From positions 7,502,001 through 7,566,000 of the forward strand of contig NC_018681.1 in the NCBI RefSeq assembly GCF_000250675.2: a stretch of DNA of 64,000 bases, read 5' to 3'. Below the pieces are notes generated by a model that had not been told where the DNA came from, did not search any database, and saw only the letters and a program-made list of their open reading frames with translations. Both the position numbers and the translations under genes were made by a program. Positions 52,306 to 60,129 of the stretch are shown here, in pieces; the first letter of the stretch is position 1; the number at the start of each line of letters is the position of its first letter. Source of the stretch: Nocardia brasiliensis ATCC 700358 (GTDB lineage Bacteria; Actinomycetota; Actinomycetes; Mycobacteriales; Mycobacteriaceae).

Positions 52306-52371
52306 ATGCGAACCAGGGTGCCGACGGAAACTGCTGCACCGCAGGACCATTCGACGAAGGAGCCGACATGA
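52306..52371 (+). CDS. Putative 21-aa leader peptide of the cupin gene
   Basis: ATG 52306 follows a strong AAAGGGGG site and encodes MRTRVPTETAAPQDHSTKEP plus Thr, then TGA. The stop overlaps ATG 52368 of the cupin frame as ATGA. This suggests translation-coupled expression of the cupin or a leader with a regulatory role. Too short for family assignment. Confidence 0.45.
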   Translation: MRTRVPTETAAPQDHSTKEPT

Positions 52372-52410
52372 TCTGCGCCGCAGGAACATTCGACAAGGGA
52401 TACGACATGA
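52334..52410 (+). repeat. Tandem 39-bp duplication of a ribosome-binding site and start codon
   Basis: Units 52334-52371 and 52373-52410 share about 31 of 38 bases. Each carries ccgcagga, cattcgac, an AAGGA/AAGGGA purine block and gacatga. The duplication gives the cupin gene two in-frame starts, 52368 and 52407, 13 codons apart. Confidence 0.75.
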
Positions 52411-52748
52411 CGTCGAACGACGCCCGGGCCGAGGTCGCCCCGGACGAAGATGACCGCACCGTCCTGGTCGAGGAGGACGGCGTGACGTGCTGGATGGAAC
52501 GCGTACCGCCGGACCGGTGCGGCACCCTGCACCACGACCCGCGCTCCTCGATCACCGTCGTACTCTCCGGCGGTCCGGTCGAGGTGATCGACGAGCACGA
52601 TCATGTGCTCAGCCGGACCACCCTGACCACCGGTCAGGTCATCCGCGGCGGCGGCCTGCCCGCGCCGTACCGGCTCTACAACCTCGCCGACCAAGCTCTG
52701 GTCCTGGTGGTCATCGAACTGCCCGACCCGCCCGCGCCGACGTCCTGA
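52368..52748 (+). CDS. Small cupin-fold protein
   Basis: About 126 aa from ATG 52368, or 113 aa from ATG 52407, each with its own ribosome-binding site. The sequence shows one small cupin barrel: LHHDPRSSITVVLSGGPVEVID, TLTTGQVIRGGGLPAPYRLYNLADQALVLVVIEL (quoted in parts). Metal-binding His/Glu residues are only partly present (LHH), so it may be a non-catalytic binding or regulatory barrel. It lies between the two SARP genes. Function unknown. Confidence 0.6.
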   Translation: MICAAGTFDKGYDMTSNDARAEVAPDEDDRTVLVEEDGVTCWMERVPPDRCGTLHHDPRSSITVVLSGGPVEVIDEHDHVLSRTTLTTGQVIRGGGLPAPYRLYNLADQALVLVVIELPDPPAPTS

Positions 52749-53022
52749 CGGTTTCCCCTATAGCACAAAGAGATTCGACGGCCCGGTGGTCCGCGGAGGC
52801 ATCTCCCTCGGACCCCGGGCCGTTTATCGTATCCACGCCGTGCGGATTCGACCGCCGGCCGACCCGCGATCAAATAAGTAACGACAAAACCGAGCGCATG
52901 CCCCGATTATCGAGGGCATCGATGCGACGTTTGTGTGACCCGGCTACTCCTTTCGACGCAGTGTGGTCCCACAGGATGGATTGGCGGGCCGGTTGCGGTC
53001 GGTTTTGATATTGGAAGTAGGG

Positions 53023-53862
53023 ATGCAACAACGGATTCGCTCGACGAGTCCGGTTGAGATGGATGGACACACAATGGTTGAGATCAGAATTCTCGGTCCG
53101 CTGGAGATCGAAGGTGATACGGGAATGCCTCGGCTCGACTCGTACCGGCAGCGAGCCGTACTCGGCTTGCTCGCACTGGAGGCAAACCGCGTCACCTCGA
53201 TCGAAAGCCTGACCGATGCGGTGTGGGACGGCGAACCCCCGGCGACGGCACGATCGCAGATCCAGATCTGCATCTCGGTGCTGCGCCGGGTGCTCGCCGA
53301 CAGCGGTTGCCCGGCCGCCATCGAGACGCGCGCGCCCGGGTATCGGCTGGTCTTCGACAGATCCAACCTGGACAGCGCCCAGTTCGACGACCTGCTGGCC
53401 CAGGCCAGGGTGCAGGAGCAGGACGGCAATCTCACGGGCGCGCTGGTCGCGCTGCGGATGGCGTTGCGCCTGTGGCGCGGACCGGTGCTCGCGGATGTGC
53501 CCAGCGGTCGCATCCAGCGCATCGCCTACCCGCTCACCGAACGCCGGGTGGCCGCGGAACTGTCCCGGTTCCGGATCGAGCTGACGCTCGGCCGGGCCTG
53601 GGAGATCGTGCCCGACCTGCAAGCACACGTCGACGCGCATCCGCTGTGGGAAGAAACCTACGGTTACCTGATGCTCGCCCTGTATCGCTGCGGGCGCACG
53701 GCCGAGGCGCTGGAGGTCTATCAGCGGGCGCGGTCCACGCTGATCCAGCAGGTCGGGCTGGAACCCTCGGATGAGCTGCGCAAACTGGAACAGGCCATTC
53801 TGGCCGGTGGTGAAAGTCTGCCGCGGCCGGCGCTGTTCGAACCGGCGCGGCGTGCCGGGTGA
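53023..53862 (+). CDS. SARP-family transcriptional activator 2
   Basis: About 279 aa. The winged-helix part (MVEIRILGPLEIEGD to ICISVLRRVLADSG) is followed by the activation domain (YGYLMLALYRCGRTAEALEVYQRARSTL). ATG 53023 with GGAAGTAGGG is chosen; ATG 53074, directly before the fold, is an alternative. It is a second small SARP, about one kilobase after the first but clearly different in sequence. The rightward transcript ends at the hairpin at 53957-54001. Confidence 0.88.
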   Translation: MQQRIRSTSPVEMDGHTMVEIRILGPLEIEGDTGMPRLDSYRQRAVLGLLALEANRVTSIESLTDAVWDGEPPATARSQIQICISVLRRVLADSGCPAAIETRAPGYRLVFDRSNLDSAQFDDLLAQARVQEQDGNLTGALVALRMALRLWRGPVLADVPSGRIQRIAYPLTERRVAAELSRFRIELTLGRAWEIVPDLQAHVDAHPLWEETYGYLMLALYRCGRTAEALEVYQRARSTLIQQVGLEPSDELRKLEQAILAGGESLPRPALFEPARRAG

Positions 53863-53956
53863 ACTCGGCGCACTGACGGCCCGCCGCAGCGCACGCCCCA
53901 GCGATCGGGATCGCCTCCGGGGCACCGGGCGGCTGCGGCGGGCACCGCACAACCGA

Positions 53957-54001
53957 CGCGGGCACAGCGACAGCTATGGGAAAGCTGTTGCTGTGCCCGC
54001 G
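53957..54001. terminator. 19-bp hairpin between convergent genes
   Basis: Arms 53957-53975 and 53983-54001 pair along 19 positions with one G-T type difference around ATGGGAA. It lies between the SARP 2 stop and the stop of the convergent HTH gene, so it probably terminates both and marks the right end of the cluster. Confidence 0.8.
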
Positions 54002-54007
54002 TTCTCG

Positions 54008-54199
54008 CTATCGAGCCGGTTCCGGGTCGCCGAGCAGTACGAGGATCTCGGACAGGTCGTACTCGGCGCGACCGGGTCTGCCGTACCGGGTGAGCTTGCC
54101 GCGACTCGCCCATTTCCGGATGGTCTCCTGCTTGACGCCCGCGGCGAGCGCGGCGAGTTCGGTCGGCACCAGGCGCCGGCCCGCCAACTGCATGGTCAT
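54008..54199 (-). CDS. Small helix-turn-helix (MerR/excisionase-like) protein
   Basis: 63 aa: RRLVPTELAALAAGVKQETIRKWASRGKLTRYGRPGRAEYDLSEIL in outline, a winged MerR-type HTH of the kind found in excisionases and small regulators. ATG 54199 follows GGGAGG and overlaps the stop of the upstream gene (ATGA), so the two proteins are made together. It could regulate its own operon; no integrase is nearby, so an excisionase role is not supported. Confidence 0.75.
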   Translation of the reverse strand: MTMQLAGRRLVPTELAALAAGVKQETIRKWASRGKLTRYGRPGRAEYDLSEILVLLGDPEPAR

Positions 54200-54864
54200 G
54201 CGACCGCCTCCCCGCGCCGCACGGCGTGCCGTTGCGGCCGGCTGACCCGTCGCTGCAACGCCAGCCACTGATGCGGCTGCCAGCTGTGCCCCGCCGAGCA
54301 ACGCACCAGGCTGTCGCCCGGCCCGGCCGTGGCCAGCCGGGCGTACACCTTCTGGTGGCACCCCGGGCGGTCGCAGTGGCCGACCTCGATCTGGTTCGGC
54401 ACCGGGTCGATCACCTGCTGGGCGAGGGCATGCACCTCGGCGAACTCGTCCATCGCGTCGACGATCGCCGGATGCACGGCCAGCCAATCCCCGTACTGCA
54501 GCAGGAAATCCACCAGCGTGGTGATGTCGCGGCGCGGTCGCCGCGGCGGCCGGGCCTCGTCCACCACCATGGCCGCCCACGAGGCCGCGAGCGCCAGCAC
54601 TTCCGTGCGGGCTTCGACCAGCGCGTCCTTCAGGACGATGCCCTGGCGCAGGCCACCTCGGGCCGGTGCCATCCTGCGGTTGCGCTCGCCCTGCAGCAAC
54701 TCGCCGCAGCGTGCGTACAGCACCGGCAATTGCCGCAGCGTCTCGAAAAAGCGAGACAGGCAATCGGGGCACACGCGCACATCGTCGGCCGGTGGCGTGG
54801 ATCGCAATGTTTCGATCGCCACGGCGCTGCGGCAGGTCGGATTTTCGCATAATGCCTCGGACAT
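54196..54864 (-). CDS. Cys-rich (zinc-ribbon-like) hypothetical protein
   Basis: 222 aa with paired cysteines at the N-terminus (LCENPTC, then VCPDCL) and again near the C-terminus (HCDRPGCHQK, VRCSAGH), suggesting two metal-binding clusters around a helical core. Genes of this type often precede a small HTH gene in Nocardia and Streptomyces; that pairing is recalled, not verified. Function unknown. Confidence 0.65.
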   Translation of the reverse strand: MSEALCENPTCRSAVAIETLRSTPPADDVRVCPDCLSRFFETLRQLPVLYARCGELLQGERNRRMAPARGGLRQGIVLKDALVEARTEVLALAASWAAMVVDEARPPRRPRRDITTLVDFLLQYGDWLAVHPAIVDAMDEFAEVHALAQQVIDPVPNQIEVGHCDRPGCHQKVYARLATAGPGDSLVRCSAGHSWQPHQWLALQRRVSRPQRHAVRRGEAVA

Positions 54865-55134
54865 CTGTCTGCTCCTTCGGGCGCTGTCGTCTTGGCACTG
54901 CCCACGGTTGCAGAGCCGCGTATTCCCCCGATATCTCCCGCCTGTTGCGCCGCGATAGCGGAGCAGGGTGGATGAATGGAGGCACGCGCACTACTCCGTT
55001 CGGATAATTTCCCCGTCCATTCCGCACCGATAGGCTGAAGGCGTGGCTCGCGACTGGACCATTACGGAAAGAGAGCCTGTGACCCGCTCTGACCAGCAGC
55101 ACAGTGAATTCGAGAAAGCGAAAGGAGCATCGTC

Positions 55135-55608
55135 ATGAAGGCCATCATCGTGTGCACCTCCGTGTCGCATGGCAACACGAAGAGGATCGCCGACGTCATG
55201 GGCCAGATCCTGGAGGCCCGGGTGGTCGAGCCCGGCCAGATCAACGCTGCCGAGCTCGCCACCTACGACCTGGTGGGCTTCGGCTCGGGCATCTTCAACA
55301 TGGCCTTCCACCCGGAGTTGCGTGACTTCGTCAAGTCTCTCCCGGAGGGGCAGCACGGCAAGGCGTTCGTGTTCGCCAGCAGCGGCTTTCCCGAGCCGAA
55401 GTTCCGGCAGTACACCCGCACGCTGTCGAAGCTGATCGAGCAGAAGGGCTTCTCGGTCGTCGACGTCTTCACCTGCCGCGGCTTCGACACCTGGCTGCCG
55501 CTCAAGATCGTCGGCGGGATCCGCAAGGGACACCCCGACGCCGACGATCTGGATGCGGCGCGCACCTTCGCCGTGGGTCTGCGCTCCCGGATCGGCGCCC
55601 CGTCCTGA
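55135..55608 (+). CDS. Flavodoxin-family protein
   Basis: 157 aa, single flavodoxin domain with the FMN phosphate loop TSVSHGNTKRI at residues 8-18, FGSGIFNMAFHPELRDFV near 50 and FASSGFPEPKF near 80. It probably carries electrons or reduces quinones in the cytoplasm. It begins beyond the cluster's right hairpin and has its own terminator, so it is probably not part of the cluster, though it could serve as a redox partner. Confidence 0.85.
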   Translation: MKAIIVCTSVSHGNTKRIADVMGQILEARVVEPGQINAAELATYDLVGFGSGIFNMAFHPELRDFVKSLPEGQHGKAFVFASSGFPEPKFRQYTRTLSKLIEQKGFSVVDVFTCRGFDTWLPLKIVGGIRKGHPDADDLDAARTFAVGLRSRIGAPS

Positions 55609-55630
55609 CCTTTCGCAGGCACGCACACGG

Positions 55631-55656
55631 AACCCCCGGAGACCCCGGGGGTTTTT
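55631..55656 (+). terminator. Rho-independent terminator after flavodoxin
   Basis: A 9-bp stem (aacccccgg with ccgggggtt) around a five-base loop, followed by TTTTT. It lies 22 bp after the flavodoxin stop. Confidence 0.92.
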
Positions 55657-55735
55657 CGTGTTCCCGCAGCGGTTTCCCGGCCGGATGCGGTCGCAGCGGT
55701 GCACACAACCTTCGCAACTTCGCCGATCCGGTTCC

Positions 55736-55753
55736 GCAAAAATAGGCATTTGC
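55736..55753. promoter_or_regulatory. GCAAA-n8-TTTGC inverted repeat upstream of prpD
   Basis: An inverted repeat about 43 bp before the prpD start, with a further TTCGCAA at 55711. Mycobacterial PrpR binds TTTGC/GCAAA-type sequences before methylcitrate genes, so this is a candidate propionate-responsive operator. No prpR lies in the window. Confidence 0.5.
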
Positions 55754-55795
55754 GAGGCGGTTCCGGCCCGTGCACGGCTCGGTAGCGTGCGAAAC

Positions 55796-57298
55796 ATGAA
55801 GAATCATCTCGTTCGCACCCACCGCTCCGCCGAGCCGTTCCCGCGCGAAGAGCACCTCGCCTGGCACATCGCCGAGGTCGCGGCCGATCCGGTCGAGGTG
55901 GCGCCGGAGACCGCGGAGATGATCGTCAACCGGATCATCGACAACGCCGCGGTCGCGGCCGCGTCGATCACCCGGCGTCCGGTCGCCAACGCCCGCGCTC
56001 AGGCGCTGACCCACCCGTACCAGCCGGGCGCGACCGTCTTCGGCGTCGAGGGTCGTTTCTCCCCGGAGTGGGCGGCGTGGGCCAATGGTGTCGCGGTGCG
56101 TGAACTCGACTTCCACGACACTTTTCTGGCGGCGGAGTACTCGCATCCCGGGGACAACATTCCCTCGATCCTGGCGGTGGCCCAGCACGCCGGGCGCAGT
56201 GGTCGCGACCTGATCCGTGGTCTGGCAACGGGTTACGAGATCCAGGTGGATCTGGTGCGGGCGATCTGCTTGCACGAGCACAAGATCGACCATGTCGCTC
56301 ATCTCGGGCCGTCGGCCGCGGCGGGCATCGGCACGCTGCTCGGGCTGGACACCGAGACGATCTACCAGGCGATCGGGCAGGCGCTGCACACCACCACCGC
56401 AACCCGCCAGTCCCGCAAGGGCGAGATCTCGAGCTGGAAGGCCTACGCCCCGGCGTTCGCGGGCAAGATGGCCGTCGAGGCCGTCGACCGGGCGATGCGC
56501 GGTGAGGGTGCGCCCTCGCCGATCTGGGAGGGCGAGGACGGTGTGATCGCCTGGCTGCTCGGCGGGCCGAAGGCGGAGTACTCGGTGCCGCTGCCCGGAC
56601 CGGGCGAGCCCAAACGCGGCATCCTCGACACCTACACCAAGGAACACTCCGCCGAGTACCAGAGTCAAGCGCCGATCGATCTGGCGTTCCGCCTGCGCGA
56701 GCGGGTCGGTGACCTGGATCAGATCGCCTCGATCGTGCTGCACACCAGCCATCACACGCACTACGTGATCGGAACCGGATCCGGCGATCCGCAGAAGTTC
56801 GACCCGCAGGCTTCGCGCGAAACCCTGGACCACTCGATCATGTACATCTTCGCGGTCGCCCTCCAAGACGGCACCTGGCATCACGAGCGCTCCTACGCAC
56901 CCGAACGCGCCCAGCGCCCGGACACCGTCGCACTGTGGAACAAGATCTCCACCGCCGAAGACCCGGAGTGGACCCGCCGTTACCACTCCACCGACCCGAA
57001 CGAGAAGGCATTCGGAGCCCGCGCCGAAATCACCTTGAAGAGCGGCGAAGTCATCACCGACGAACTCGCCGTCGCCGACGCACACCCGCTCGGCGCGCGC
57101 CCGTTCGCCCGCGAGCAGTACATCGCCAAGTTCCGCACCCTCGCAGAAGGCGTGGTGGAGCCCGCTGAGCAGGATCGCTTCCTGGAGGTGGTCCAGCGCG
57201 CGGGCGAGCTGTCCGCCGCCGAGCTGTCGGAGCTCACGTTCACCGTCTCGGCGGATGTGCTCGCCCGCGCGACCGAGTCCCCGAAGGGCCTGTTCTGA
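55796..57298 (+). CDS. prpD: 2-methylcitrate dehydratase
   Basis: About 500 aa, MmgE/PrpD family. Dehydrates 2-methylcitrate to methylaconitate in propionyl-CoA breakdown. Recognisable are VNRIIDNAAVAAAS, WANGVAVRELDFHDTFL, SHPGDNIPSILAVAQ and the QALHTTTATRQSRKGEISSWK region. The ATG at 55796 is chosen over in-frame upstream codons that cover the flavodoxin terminator. Its stop overlaps the prpB ATG (TGATG). Confidence 0.93.
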   Translation: MKNHLVRTHRSAEPFPREEHLAWHIAEVAADPVEVAPETAEMIVNRIIDNAAVAAASITRRPVANARAQALTHPYQPGATVFGVEGRFSPEWAAWANGVAVRELDFHDTFLAAEYSHPGDNIPSILAVAQHAGRSGRDLIRGLATGYEIQVDLVRAICLHEHKIDHVAHLGPSAAAGIGTLLGLDTETIYQAIGQALHTTTATRQSRKGEISSWKAYAPAFAGKMAVEAVDRAMRGEGAPSPIWEGEDGVIAWLLGGPKAEYSVPLPGPGEPKRGILDTYTKEHSAEYQSQAPIDLAFRLRERVGDLDQIASIVLHTSHHTHYVIGTGSGDPQKFDPQASRETLDHSIMYIFAVALQDGTWHHERSYAPERAQRPDTVALWNKISTAEDPEWTRRYHSTDPNEKAFGARAEITLKSGEVITDELAVADAHPLGARPFAREQYIAKFRTLAEGVVEPAEQDRFLEVVQRAGELSAAELSELTFTVSADVLARATESPKGLF

Positions 57299-58212
57299 TG
57301 ACGGGGCTCCTGGCCGCCGCCACCTCCGCCGCCGACAAACGGGCCGCGTTCAAGGCCGGCCTGACCTCGGGGCAGATCCAGCGCTTCCCCGGTGCGTTCA
57401 ATCCGTTGGTGGCCAAGCTGATCCAGGAGATCGGCTTCGAGGGCGTCTACGTCTCCGGCGCGGTGCTCTCCGCCGACCTCGCCCTGCCCGACATCGGCTT
57501 GACCACGCTCACCGAGGTCTCCGGGCGCGGGCAGCAGATCGCCCGGGTCACCGACCTGCCGGTGCTCATCGACGCCGACACCGGCTTCGGCGAACCGATG
57601 AGTGCCGCGCGCACCGTGACCGTCATGGAAGACGCGGGCATCGCGGGTCTGCATCTCGAGGATCAGGTCAACCCGAAGCGCTGTGGGCATCTCGACGGTA
57701 AGGCAGTTGTGCCCGCCGATGAGATGGTGCGTCGCCTTCGTGCGGCCGTATCGGCAAGGCGTGACCCGAATTTCGTGATCTGCGCGCGCACCGACGCGGC
57801 AGGCATCGAGGGCATCGACTCGGCGATCGAACGGGCGAAGGCCTACGCCGACGCCGGTGCGGACCTGATCTTCACCGAGGCGCTCTACACCCCGGCGGAC
57901 TTCGAGAAGTTCCGGGCGGCGATCTCGATTCCGTTGCTGGCCAACATGACCGAGTTCGGCAAGTCTGAGCTCCTGACCGCGAAGACGCTCGAGTCGATCG
58001 GCTACAACGCGGTCATCTATCCCGTATCCACACTGCGGCTGGCGATGTGGGCCGCCGAACAGGGCTTGCGCGAGATCTTCGCCGAGGGCACCCAGGCGGG
58101 GCTGCTCGACAGGATGCAGCACCGCAGCAGGCTCTACGAACTGCTCGAGTACGAGCGCTACAACGAATTCGACTCCGAGATCTTCAATTTCAGGCTGGGG
58201 AAGGACCAGTAA
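57298..58212 (+). CDS. prpB: 2-methylisocitrate lyase
   Basis: 304 aa, isocitrate lyase/PEP mutase superfamily. Cleaves methylisocitrate to pyruvate and succinate. Motifs are YVSGAVLSADLALPD, LIDADTGFGE (metal site), LEDQVNPKRCGHLDGK (catalytic KRCGH) and CARTDAAGIEG. Its stop overlaps the prpC start (TAATG). The D-B-C order and overlaps show one operon. Confidence 0.94.
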   Translation: MTGLLAAATSAADKRAAFKAGLTSGQIQRFPGAFNPLVAKLIQEIGFEGVYVSGAVLSADLALPDIGLTTLTEVSGRGQQIARVTDLPVLIDADTGFGEPMSAARTVTVMEDAGIAGLHLEDQVNPKRCGHLDGKAVVPADEMVRRLRAAVSARRDPNFVICARTDAAGIEGIDSAIERAKAYADAGADLIFTEALYTPADFEKFRAAISIPLLANMTEFGKSELLTAKTLESIGYNAVIYPVSTLRLAMWAAEQGLREIFAEGTQAGLLDRMQHRSRLYELLEYERYNEFDSEIFNFRLGKDQ

Positions 58213-59384
58213 TGAACGCAGCATCGCTGAGCAATTCGGTGCGCGACGGCGGCGGGGCGAGGGAGGCCTCCGCCATACCGACGATCTATAAGGGACTCGC
58301 AGGCGTCGTCGTCGATACCACCGCGGTGTCCAAGGTGGTACCGGAGACCAACTCGCTGACCTACCGCGGCTATGCCGTGCAGGATCTGGCCGCGCACTGC
58401 AGTTTCGAGCAGGTCGCCTACCTGCTGTGGCACGGGGAACTGCCCAACGACGCTCAGCTGGAACGGTTCTGCCAGCAGGAGCGAGCTGCCCGTCGCGTCG
58501 ATCGGTCGTTGCTGTCGCTCGTGACCAAGATGCCCGACAACTGCCATCCGATGGACGTGGTGCGCACCGCGATCAGCTACCTCGGCGCCGAGGACCCGGC
58601 GGAGGCCGACAACAGTCCGGCGGCCAACCGCGCCAAGGCTTTACGGATGCTGGCGGTGCTGCCGACCATCGTGGCCGCCGATCACCGGCGCCGTCGTGGC
58701 CTGGACCCGATCGCGCCGCATTCGCATATGGGCTACGCCGAGAACTTCCTGAACATGTGCTTCGGCAAGGTCCCGGCGCCGGAACTGGTCAAGGCGTTCG
58801 AGGTTTCGCTGATCCTCTACGCCGAGCACAGCTTCAACGCCTCCACCTTCGCCGCACGAGTGGTGACCTCCACGCTGTCCGACATCTACAGCGCGGTCAC
58901 CGCGGCCATCGGCGCGCTCAAGGGTCCGCTGCACGGCGGCGCCAACGAGGCGGTCATGCACGACATGCTCGAGATCGGCGACCCCGCTCTGGCCGAACAG
59001 TGGATGCGCAACAAACTGGCCAAGAAGGAAAAGGTGATGGGCTTCGGCCACCGGGTCTACAAGAACGGTGACTCCCGGGTGCCGACCATGAAGCAGGCCT
59101 TGCTCGACGTCGCCGCGGTCACCGACGGCCGCAAGTGGGTACAGATGTACGAGATCCTCGAGCGCACCATGAACGAAGCCACCGGCATCAAACCCAATCT
59201 CGACTTTCCGACCGGTCCCGCCTATTACCTGCTCGGCTTCGACATCGAGGTGTTCACCCCGATCTTCGTGATGAGCCGCATCACCGGCTGGACCGCCCAC
59301 ATCATCGAACAGGGCGAATCCAACGCGCTGATCCGCCCGCTGAGCGAATACGTCGGCGTCCCACAGCGTTCGGTCGTCGCCTGA
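58212..59384 (+). CDS. prpC: 2-methylcitrate synthase
   Basis: 390 aa, citrate synthase family, condensing propionyl-CoA with oxaloacetate. Catalytic elements are LYAEHSFNASTFAARV (His), GPLHGGANEAVM (His) and LDFPTGPAYYLLGF (Asp). The GFGHRVYKNGDSR segment is typical of the methylcitrate/small citrate synthase group. Completes the methylcitrate cycle operon with prpD and prpB. Confidence 0.93.
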   Translation: MNAASLSNSVRDGGGAREASAIPTIYKGLAGVVVDTTAVSKVVPETNSLTYRGYAVQDLAAHCSFEQVAYLLWHGELPNDAQLERFCQQERAARRVDRSLLSLVTKMPDNCHPMDVVRTAISYLGAEDPAEADNSPAANRAKALRMLAVLPTIVAADHRRRRGLDPIAPHSHMGYAENFLNMCFGKVPAPELVKAFEVSLILYAEHSFNASTFAARVVTSTLSDIYSAVTAAIGALKGPLHGGANEAVMHDMLEIGDPALAEQWMRNKLAKKEKVMGFGHRVYKNGDSRVPTMKQALLDVAAVTDGRKWVQMYEILERTMNEATGIKPNLDFPTGPAYYLLGFDIEVFTPIFVMSRITGWTAHIIEQGESNALIRPLSEYVGVPQRSVVA

Positions 59385-59448
59385 TCTCGATCACCCGAAA
59401 CCGCCAGGTCCTGCCCTGCTGGGGGAACTCATCGTGGAAGATGGATGA

Positions 59449-60126
59449 ATGCCCCCAGCAGCACGTCGTGCGAAGAGCGCAGGCCGGCCACCCCGGTTGT
59501 CCCTGGAGGCGGTCGTCGCCGCGGCCACCCGCATCCTGGAGTCCGAAGGGTCGGAGAAGCTGTCCATGCGGCGCCTGGCACACGAGCTCGGCACCGCGCC
59601 CATGGCCCCCTACTACTACGTGCGCGACAAGGACGAACTGCTCCTGCTGGTACTGGAGACGCACGCCAAAGGCCTACCGCGCCCGGAACTTCCGGCCGAC
59701 CCCAGAGCACGGCTCATCGCCACGGCGACACTGCTGTTCGAACTGCTCGCCGAGCGCCCGTGGATCATCGAGGTACTGACCGGCGACGACCTGATGGCCG
59801 ACTCCGCGCTCTGGTTCGTCGAGATGATGCTGGGCGCCGCGGTCGACTACGGTTGCACGCCAGAGGAAGCCGTCACCGTGTACCGCACGATCTGGTACTA
59901 CATCGTCGGCAACCTGATCGTGCGGGTGCACCGGGAACGACGCCGGGCCAGAGGCGCCGACGTCTACGAGGAACAGGCCATCGGCGCCGTCCCGGCCGAC
60001 ACCCACCCGCATCTCGCGGCGGTCGCGCGGCGCTGGCCCGAGCTCACCGCTCGCGATTCGCATCGCGAGGGCCTGACCGCGATCGTCGACGGCCTGCTCG
60101 CGACCTGCCGGGGAGACGGAGCCTAA
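59449..60126 (+). CDS. TetR-family regulator
   Basis: 225 aa. The N-terminal HTH (LSLEAVVAAATRILESEG, then LSMRRLAHELGTAPMAPYYYVRDKDEL) is typical of TetR; a TetR_C-like ligand domain follows. It ends four bases from the convergent ABC exporter gene, which it may control, as is common for such pairs. Ligand unknown. Confidence 0.88.
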   Translation: MPPAARRAKSAGRPPRLSLEAVVAAATRILESEGSEKLSMRRLAHELGTAPMAPYYYVRDKDELLLLVLETHAKGLPRPELPADPRARLIATATLLFELLAERPWIIEVLTGDDLMADSALWFVEMMLGAAVDYGCTPEEAVTVYRTIWYYIVGNLIVRVHRERRRARGADVYEEQAIGAVPADTHPHLAAVARRWPELTARDSHREGLTAIVDGLLATCRGDGA

Positions 60127-60129
60127 CTG

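Noticed and set aside
54008..54864. Phage excisionase module or integrative element
   Set aside because: The HTH is excisionase-like, but no integrase, attachment repeat or tRNA gene lies nearby.
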